DNA of 64,000 nt, taken from Actinoplanes sp. NBRC 103695. Its GTDB lineage: Bacteria > Actinomycetota > Actinomycetes > Mycobacteriales > Micromonosporaceae. Below are positions 59,225 through 64,000 of the stretch, piece by piece. Positions within the stretch are counted from its first letter, which is position 1. Each line of letters starts with the position of its first letter. The translations under genes were made by a program, and so were the position numbers. The notes beneath the pieces were generated by a model. That model was given only the letters and a program-made list of their open reading frames with translations. It did no database searches and was not told where the DNA came from. Where the stretch lies: the NCBI RefSeq assembly GCF_030269485.1, contig NZ_BSTL01000002.1:485101-549100 (forward strand), given 5' to 3'.

Positions 59225-59287
59225 TTACACGCGGGGCTGGTGGGCCGCCTGTCGGGCGGGCCACCACATGCTCAATCGCGCGTGCAT
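59225..59287 (-). CDS. trp leader peptide, 20 residues with tandem Trp
   Basis: On the minus strand an ATG at 59287 starts a 20-codon frame, MHARLSMWWPAR..., ending with TAA at 59225. The two consecutive UGG codons are at positions 8 and 9. The Trp codons form part of an almost perfect 12-bp pause hairpin with the following segment. It lies 84 bases ahead of the anthranilate synthase ATG. Stalling at the Trp codons when charged tRNA-Trp is scarce should allow read-through. Confidence 0.8.
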   Translation of the reverse strand: MHARLSMWWPARQAAHQPRV

Positions 59288-59311
59288 GGCGGAGATCCTA
59301 ATCCACCTTCT

Positions 59312-59812
59312 TCAAGCGGCGCCAGCCTTCAGGCAGCGCCAGCCCGGTTGCTTCGCGAACGCCGTGTCGTCGTCGAACGTCAGGCGGCACGCGGCGGTCA
59401 GGTTCGCCTTGCGCGCCGCGCCGAGGAGCGGTTTGCACAGCCAGACGCCGTCCTGGAGAAGCGCGGTGGTGAGCGGGCCGGTCGTGGCCACGCAGTAGCG
59501 GGCGAGGGCGGCCTGATCGAGCACGCCGAGCTCGATCGGTGGGCGCTTCTTGCGGCGCTGTTCCGCCGCGTGGGCGGTTGCGCTCTTCGGGGTGTACGCC
59601 TTCGGCCGCGTGACCGTCTGTGCCGGTGCTTGCCGGAAGGCGGCGACGGGGCGATGAGTCTGCACCTGGACGAATCGGGCGCTCATGAGCACGATGCTGA
59701 TCAGGCTGAGCACGGCGCAGATCGCTGTCACCGGGATGTTCCGTCGTCGCCGGTGCCGCGCCGGGGGTGTGCGGTACCGGCCGACGCCGGGCGCTAGGTG
59801 CAATGACGGCAC
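59312..59812 (-). CDS. Single-pass membrane protein of unknown function
   Basis: A 166-residue protein with a basic cytoplasmic N-terminus (RHRRRRN), one helix near residues 27-47, and an extracytoplasmic part with a Pro/Lys-rich stretch and three cysteines (ARYCVATT, VWLCKPL, AACRLTFDDD, GWRCLK). The disulphide-type domain may be exported. The start is a GTG at 59812 without a strong ribosome site. Upstream of the trp leader on the same strand, so run-through transcription is possible. Function unknown. Confidence 0.62.
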   Translation of the reverse strand: MPSLHLAPGVGRYRTPPARHRRRRNIPVTAICAVLSLISIVLMSARFVQVQTHRPVAAFRQAPAQTVTRPKAYTPKSATAHAAEQRRKKRPPIELGVLDQAALARYCVATTGPLTTALLQDGVWLCKPLLGAARKANLTAACRLTFDDDTAFAKQPGWRCLKAGAA

Positions 59813-59865
59813 TCACGCAGAGTAACCTTCGCTCTTGTTTCTCTGCTCAGCCGAACGGGTTCTCC

Positions 59866-60105
59866 TCAGGCCGCGGTGAAGGCGTTGCGCACCGCGGTGC
59901 GTGCCCATTGCATACGTCCCAGGGCGCAGTCCGGGTGCTCCCCGAACTCCTGGGCGACGAGCTCGGCGCAGCCGCCGGCGCCCAGTCGCTCCAGCGCGGC
60001 GATGACCGCCTCGCGGATCGACGCGGGCGAGGGGCCCTCGGATCGCTGAAGGTACGAGGCGAACAGGGCCTCGGTCCGGATGTCGTGATCGAGTACTGCG
60101 GTCAT
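59866..60105 (-). CDS. Small acidic protein of unknown function
   Basis: A 79-residue protein (MTAVLDHDIRTEALFASYLQ to the end) with a helical body and a conserved-looking DCALGRMQWARTAVRNAF tail. ATG at 60105 has GGAGG 7 bases upstream, a very good site. It is divergent from a response regulator gene across 174 bases. I do not know the family. Confidence 0.68.
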   Translation of the reverse strand: MTAVLDHDIRTEALFASYLQRSEGPSPASIREAVIAALERLGAGGCAELVAQEFGEHPDCALGRMQWARTAVRNAFTAA

Positions 60106-60215
60106 CGGGTCCTCCTGCCGGGCGTTGGCTGGCGGGTTCTGGGACAAGCAGACCCTCCGCCGGCTGCAACCTCGGCTGCGCGCGGGTTGCGAAGGCGTTG
60201 CGGGGATCCCCCGCC

Positions 60216-60236
60216 ATATCGGAATTAACCGGATAT
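60216..60236. promoter_or_regulatory. AT-rich near-palindrome in the divergent promoter
   Basis: ATATCGG, AATTAA and CCGGATAT form an almost symmetric 21-base site in the gap between the small-protein gene and the response regulator, with GATAGG about 17 bases after. It could be a regulator site or promoter core. Confidence 0.3.
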
Positions 60237-60279
60237 CGTCCCGATAGGTAGCGTCTGCGAAAGAACCGAGGGGCAAGCC

Positions 60280-60654
60280 GTGACAGTGGTGCTGGTCGCC
60301 GACGACGACGCCGATATCCGTGACCTCGTCTCGTTCAAGCTGGAGCAGGCCGGGCTCGAGGTGATCCCGGTCGAGGACGGACAGGCCGCGCTGGAACAGG
60401 CCCGGGCCCGGCAGCCCACGCTGGCCGTCCTGGACGTCTCCATGCCGGGTTTGTCGGGTATCGACGTGTGCCGCATGCTCCGCGCCGATCCGGCCACCGC
60501 CGGGATGCTGATCATCATGCTCACCGCCCGGGTCCAGGAGCAGGACGTCGAAGGCGGGTTCAGCGCCGGCGCCGACGACTACGTGACCAAGCCGTTCAGC
60601 CCGCGCGAGCTGGTCTCCCGCATCCAGGCGCTGCTCAGCCGAACCAGGGCTTGA
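60280..60654 (+). CDS. Single-domain response regulator
   Basis: A 124-residue receiver domain with VADDDADIRD (acidic pair), phospho-Asp near residue 53 in LAVLDVSMPG, MLTARVQEQD and the Lys of DDYVTKPFSP. No output domain, so it acts by protein-protein contact or phosphotransfer, like CheY-type proteins. GTG at 60280 follows GAGGGG. The histidine kinase gene begins 12 bases after it, so they are an operon. Confidence 0.9.
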   Translation: MTVVLVADDDADIRDLVSFKLEQAGLEVIPVEDGQAALEQARARQPTLAVLDVSMPGLSGIDVCRMLRADPATAGMLIIMLTARVQEQDVEGGFSAGADDYVTKPFSPRELVSRIQALLSRTRA

Positions 60655-60666
60655 CCGGCGGCACCC

Positions 60667-62655
60667 ATGCGCGGCGACGGAACGGTCCGGCGGCTGCTCG
60701 GCCGGGCGTTCGCCCTGCTCACCCTGCTCATCCTCGGCGCGGGTCTGGCCGAGATGGTCACGGTGCTGATCCAGCAGCGGGTCGTCCACCAGCTCAGCAC
60801 CCACGTCCAGCCGCTCCAGATCGCCAACGCGCACCTGCGCGGCGTGCTCGCGGACGCCCAGCGCAGTCTCCGCGGCTACCTGCTCTCCGGGGACGGGCAG
60901 CTGCTGGACGGCTACCACGTCGCCCGCAGCGAGTACGCGCTCGCCGTGGTCGACGTCCAGGACCTGGCCACCGCCCAGGAACGGGCCGTCGTCACCGAGC
61001 AGGTGACGAACGCCGGCCAGTGGTGGGAGCTGGCCGAGCGGCAGCGCCAGGCGCCGCCCCGCAGCCAGGCCGCCGCCGAGTACGTGGCCGAGGGCAAGCC
61101 GCTGTTCCAGGCGTTCGCCGCGGCCAACCAGGACCTCGACCAGTCCCTGGCGGCCCGGGCCGCCGCCCTGCAGAACCGCAGCTCCCGCCTCGGGTGGCTC
61201 ACCGTGACGACGGTCGGAGCACTCACCGTGATCGCTACCGCGATGGCCGTGGCCACCGCGCGGGGTGCCGACCGGTGGATCACCGCACCGCTCGGCCGGC
61301 TCGTCGAGGTGCTCGACCGGCAGCGGGCCGGGGACCACGCCGCCCGGGCCGACCCCGGCGACGGGCCGCTCGAGATCCGCGCCGTCGCCGACGCCGTCAA
61401 CGTCCGGGCCGACGAGGTCGACCGGGCACGCGCCGCCGACCAGGTCGTCGCCCGGCAACGCAGCGAGGTCCGCGAGCTCGGCTACCGGATCCGTGGCCAC
61501 CTCGTCGTCGAGGACGCCATCCGCGAGGCGGTGCACGGCCTGGCCGGCACCCTCGGCGCCGACCACGTGCTGATCCGGATGGTCTCCACCGGCGTACCCC
61601 CGGCGGTCAGCCTGCACGACGAACACCTGGCCGGCGGCCCGCTCGAGGACCTCGCCGCGTGCGACATCACCTGGCTGCGCAGCGGTGACGTGTGGGCCAC
61701 CGACGACCCGGCGCCGGCCGGCGACGTCCGCCCCACCGAGCAGGAGCGGCGCGCGTGGCGGGCGGTCGGCGACGGGCCCGTCCTCACGGTCGCGGTCAGT
61801 GGCGGCGAGGAGTGCATCGGCGCGCTCACCCTGATGCGGGACGGCGGGCCGGCCTGGACGCCGGTCGAGACCCGGCTCGCCGAGGTGGTCGCGGCCGACC
61901 TGGGCCGCGGCGTGCACCACGCCCGGCTGTACGAGCACGAGCAGCACCTCGTCGTCCGGCTCCAGGAGCTGGACACCGCCAAGACCGACTTCATGTCCAC
62001 CGTGTCCCACGAGCTACGCACGCCGTTGACCAGCATCTCCGGATACCTGGAACTGATGCTCGACGCCGAGGCGGGCGAGCTGAGCGACCCGCAGCGCCGG
62101 ATGCTCGAGGTGATCTCCCGCAACACCCGGCGGCTGCGCGAGCTGATCGAGGACATGCTGATCCTGTCCAAGATCGAGTCCGGCGCCTTCCGGATCAGCA
62201 AACGCGACGCCGAACTCGCCGGCCTGATCGACACCGCCCTGACGGCCATCGAACCGGTCGCGGCCAAGGCGTCCGTCGGCCTGCACACCGAGGTGACCGG
62301 CCCGCTGTCACTGCGCGCCGACCCCGAACAGATCGACCGCGTCCTGATCAACCTGCTCAGCAACGCGGTGAAGTTCACCCCCGCCGAGGGCACCGTGACC
62401 GTCCGCGCCCACCCCGACGGCGACGAGCTCGTGCTGATGGTCGCCGACACCGGCATAGGCATTCCCACGGCCGAGCAGGAGGCGCTGTTCGCCCGCTTCT
62501 TCCGCGCCAGCAACGCCATCCACCAGGCCATCCCCGGGACGGGCCTGGGCCTGGCCATCGTCCGCACCATCATCGACAACCACGGCGGCACGATCACCGT
62601 CGACTCCACCGAACGCGTCGGCACCACGGTCACCGTCCGCCTGCCGATCGGCTGA
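60667..62655 (+). CDS. CHASE3-HAMP-GAF sensor histidine kinase
   Basis: A 662-residue kinase. Helices near residues 12-34 and 176-198 enclose a CHASE3-like extracytoplasmic domain (LRGYLLSGDGQLLDGY). A HAMP segment follows (RWITAPLGRLVEVL), then a GAF-like domain about 275-425. HisKA STVSHELRTPLTSISGYLEL has the phospho-His near 447. HATPase boxes are NLLSNAVKFTP, VADTGIGIP and GTGLGLAIVRTIIDNHGG. It pairs with the upstream single-domain regulator. The cue is unknown. ATG at 60667; GGCGGC precedes it without a strong ribosome site, so coupling is likely. Confidence 0.9.
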   Translation: MRGDGTVRRLLGRAFALLTLLILGAGLAEMVTVLIQQRVVHQLSTHVQPLQIANAHLRGVLADAQRSLRGYLLSGDGQLLDGYHVARSEYALAVVDVQDLATAQERAVVTEQVTNAGQWWELAERQRQAPPRSQAAAEYVAEGKPLFQAFAAANQDLDQSLAARAAALQNRSSRLGWLTVTTVGALTVIATAMAVATARGADRWITAPLGRLVEVLDRQRAGDHAARADPGDGPLEIRAVADAVNVRADEVDRARAADQVVARQRSEVRELGYRIRGHLVVEDAIREAVHGLAGTLGADHVLIRMVSTGVPPAVSLHDEHLAGGPLEDLAACDITWLRSGDVWATDDPAPAGDVRPTEQERRAWRAVGDGPVLTVAVSGGEECIGALTLMRDGGPAWTPVETRLAEVVAADLGRGVHHARLYEHEQHLVVRLQELDTAKTDFMSTVSHELRTPLTSISGYLELMLDAEAGELSDPQRRMLEVISRNTRRLRELIEDMLILSKIESGAFRISKRDAELAGLIDTALTAIEPVAAKASVGLHTEVTGPLSLRADPEQIDRVLINLLSNAVKFTPAEGTVTVRAHPDGDELVLMVADTGIGIPTAEQEALFARFFRASNAIHQAIPGTGLGLAIVRTIIDNHGGTITVDSTERVGTTVTVRLPIG

Positions 62656-62680
62656 CCGGCCGATCTGGTGTGATGGACGG

Positions 62681-63877
62681 GTGGAGGCCCTGGCGGTAGG
62701 CGCGGTGGACTGGATGATCGAGTCGGCGCGCGGCGCCGAGGCCGGCCACACGCTGTACAGCGGCGGTGCGGGTGTCGTGCTGGCGTTGCTGGAGGCCGAG
62801 CGCCACTTCCGGGACGACCGGTACGGCGACGCGGCCCTGCGCGGTGCGACGGACCTTGCCGCGGCGATCGGCGACGAGCAGGACTGCTCGTTGTACTTCG
62901 GCCTGACCGGGACGGCCGTCGCCCTCCGAGCGGTGCACCGCCTGCTCGGCGACGACGCGGCGGACCGGGCAGCGGATCAGGCCCTGAGCATCGTGCGTTC
63001 GCGTTTCGACGGGCAGCGCTGGGGTGACATGTTCGAGCTGCTCTTCGGCAACGCCGGCATCGCGCTGGGTGCGCTGCACGCCGGCGACCTCGACCTGGCC
63101 GTCCTCGCGGTCCGGCCGTACCTCGACACCGCGGACCCGACTCCCGGCGGCGTCAACTGGGCGGTTCGCCCGAGTCCGCCGCGGTCGCATCACATCGCGC
63201 ACGGAACGCTCGGCATCGTGTACGCCCTCGCGTCGGTCGGCGCCGCCGCCGGCCGTGACGACCTGATCGAGCTGGCCCTGGCGGGCGCGGCCGACGTCGT
63301 GTCCCGCGACGAGGCCGGACCGGCGGGCTTCCTCGTCCCGCATTCCGACCCGCCGCATCGGCCCGAGCTGATCGAGCGTTACAGCTACGGCTGGTGCAAC
63401 GGCCCCGCCGGTGACGCCCAGGTCTTCCGGCTGCTCGGCAACCTGACCGAGGACCCTGCCTGGACCGCTCTCGGCGACCGGTGCCGGCACACCGTCACCC
63501 ACAGCGGACTGCCACGCCGCGTCCGGCCCGGCTTCTGGGACAACAACGGCCGCTGCTGCGGCACGGCCGGAGTTCTCGCCCTGGCCTGCGACCGGCACGT
63601 CGAGCGGGGTGAGCCGCTCGACTTCGCCCAGATGTTGGCCGACGACCTGGTCAGCCGGGCGACGGTCGACGCGGACGGGGTGCGCTGGTCGAACCACGAG
63701 CACCGCGCCACCCCGAGCACGCTCGAACCGGAGGTCGGCTGGGCGATGGGCAACGCCGGCATCGTCCGGGAACTGCTGCGGTACGCCCGCATCACCACGG
63801 GAGCGAGCTCGTCCTACGCGGTGCCGTGGCCCGACCACCCGGCAACCGTCCAGGCCGCGTTCCGCAACCCGATCTAG
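62681..63877 (+). CDS. LanC-like protein with altered zinc site
   Basis: A 398-residue alpha/alpha-toroid protein of the lanthionine synthetase C-like type. SGGAGVVLALLEAE, then YFGLTGTAVALRAV, LFGNAGIALGALHAG and HGTLGIVYALAS near 173 are its repeated helices. The zinc ligands show as YGWCNGPAG near 237 and NGRCCGTAGVL near 290. Cyclases have Cys-His in the second motif; here it is Cys-Cys. No precursor or dehydratase gene is nearby, so lantibiotic synthesis is not supported. GTG at 62681 lies 25 bases after the kinase stop. Confidence 0.8.
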   Translation: MEALAVGAVDWMIESARGAEAGHTLYSGGAGVVLALLEAERHFRDDRYGDAALRGATDLAAAIGDEQDCSLYFGLTGTAVALRAVHRLLGDDAADRAADQALSIVRSRFDGQRWGDMFELLFGNAGIALGALHAGDLDLAVLAVRPYLDTADPTPGGVNWAVRPSPPRSHHIAHGTLGIVYALASVGAAAGRDDLIELALAGAADVVSRDEAGPAGFLVPHSDPPHRPELIERYSYGWCNGPAGDAQVFRLLGNLTEDPAWTALGDRCRHTVTHSGLPRRVRPGFWDNNGRCCGTAGVLALACDRHVERGEPLDFAQMLADDLVSRATVDADGVRWSNHEHRATPSTLEPEVGWAMGNAGIVRELLRYARITTGASSSYAVPWPDHPATVQAAFRNPI

Positions 63878-63936
63878 ACCCAACGTCGTTCAGTTAAGCC
63901 GGTGTGGTGATCGTCAAGGCGTGTCTGAGACGTAAG

Positions 63937-63998
63937 CAGCGGAGCTCCTGTATAGAGGGTGGTCACTCTAAGACGCCCTGAACACGGGAGCTCCGCTG
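63937..63998. repeat. 12-bp inverted repeat at the right edge
   Basis: CAGCGGAGCTCC (63937-63948) and GGAGCTCCGCTG (63987-63998) are perfect inverted copies 38 bases apart. The 60 bases before them hold no gene. The structure could be the LanC gene's terminator or the terminal region of an insertion sequence continuing past the window. Confidence 0.5.
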
Positions 63999-64000
63999 GC

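Noticed and set aside
57446..59797. 783-codon open frame on the plus strand
   Set aside because: It is antisense to the anthranilate synthase, whose domains and leader are well supported.
62681..63877. Lanthipeptide gene cluster
   Set aside because: Only a LanC-like protein is present; no precursor, dehydratase, protease or exporter is seen.

Overview
The window is chromosomal DNA from a very GC-rich actinomycete. GTG starts are frequent and genes are tightly packed. The family-level fit is Micromonosporaceae, probably Actinoplanes-like. The evidence is a divergent murL/murD2 pair, NgcEFG-type and LpqY-SugABC-type sugar importers, an F420-dependent enzyme pair, a mycothiol-type DsbA protein, an XRE/DUF397 pair, GPP34, and NarL-type sensor kinases. 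The genus is an inference. No rRNA, tRNA, CRISPR array or complete transposon was found.

Layout: 0-3.4 kb holds a membrane protein, a deleted RibD_C-type reductase remnant, a SpoU-type RNA methyltransferase, a GNAT and a MalY-type C-S lyase. 3.5-8.0 kb holds a proline-rich globin-like/FNR fusion that lacks the haem ligand, and a prolyl oligopeptidase. 8.0-10.7 kb is murL/murD2, an alternative route to D-glutamate for peptidoglycan. 11.0-18.5 kb is a MurR/RpiR regulator followed by two ABC importers (DasA-like and NgcEFG-like) that both lack an ATPase. 18.6-27.1 kb has a PolA-like polymerase, a tandem P-loop protein, a PHP phosphatase, a YdjM-like protein, a DUF1707 protein and a two-component system. 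27.1-34.9 kb has lower GC in places: an orphan gene behind hairpins, a GNAT, GPP34 with an APC permease, XRE/DUF397, a PLP decarboxylase and a DAO-type oxidoreductase. 35-45.6 kb has a methyltransferase, a GH63/MGH1-like glucosidase, AraC with an SDR, a TAT-exported hydrolase, a second two-component system, and an XRE regulator with a glycosyltransferase. 45.8-49.5 kb is small genes and the F420 pair. 49.6-53.8 kb is the trehalose-type LpqY-SugABC system, whose MsiK-like ATPase could also serve the two importers without one. 53.9-60.1 kb has a frameshifted secreted peptide, a methyltransferase, an aldo/keto reductase, a winged-helix regulator, and a fused anthranilate synthase preceded by a complete tryptophan attenuator. 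60.2-63.9 kb has a response regulator, a multi-domain histidine kinase and a lone LanC-like protein. The right edge enters an inverted repeat that may begin a mobile element.

Two themes cross gene boundaries. The first is repeated uptake and handling of cell-wall or chitin amino sugars and trehalose. The second is in-frame minisatellites with periods that are multiples of three, in at least five genes, plus a roughly 33-bp dispersed repeat at the 3' ends of two unrelated genes. The strongest regulatory discovery is the trp leader: a 20-residue peptide with tandem Trp codons and three mutually exclusive hairpins, upstream of the anthranilate synthase gene.
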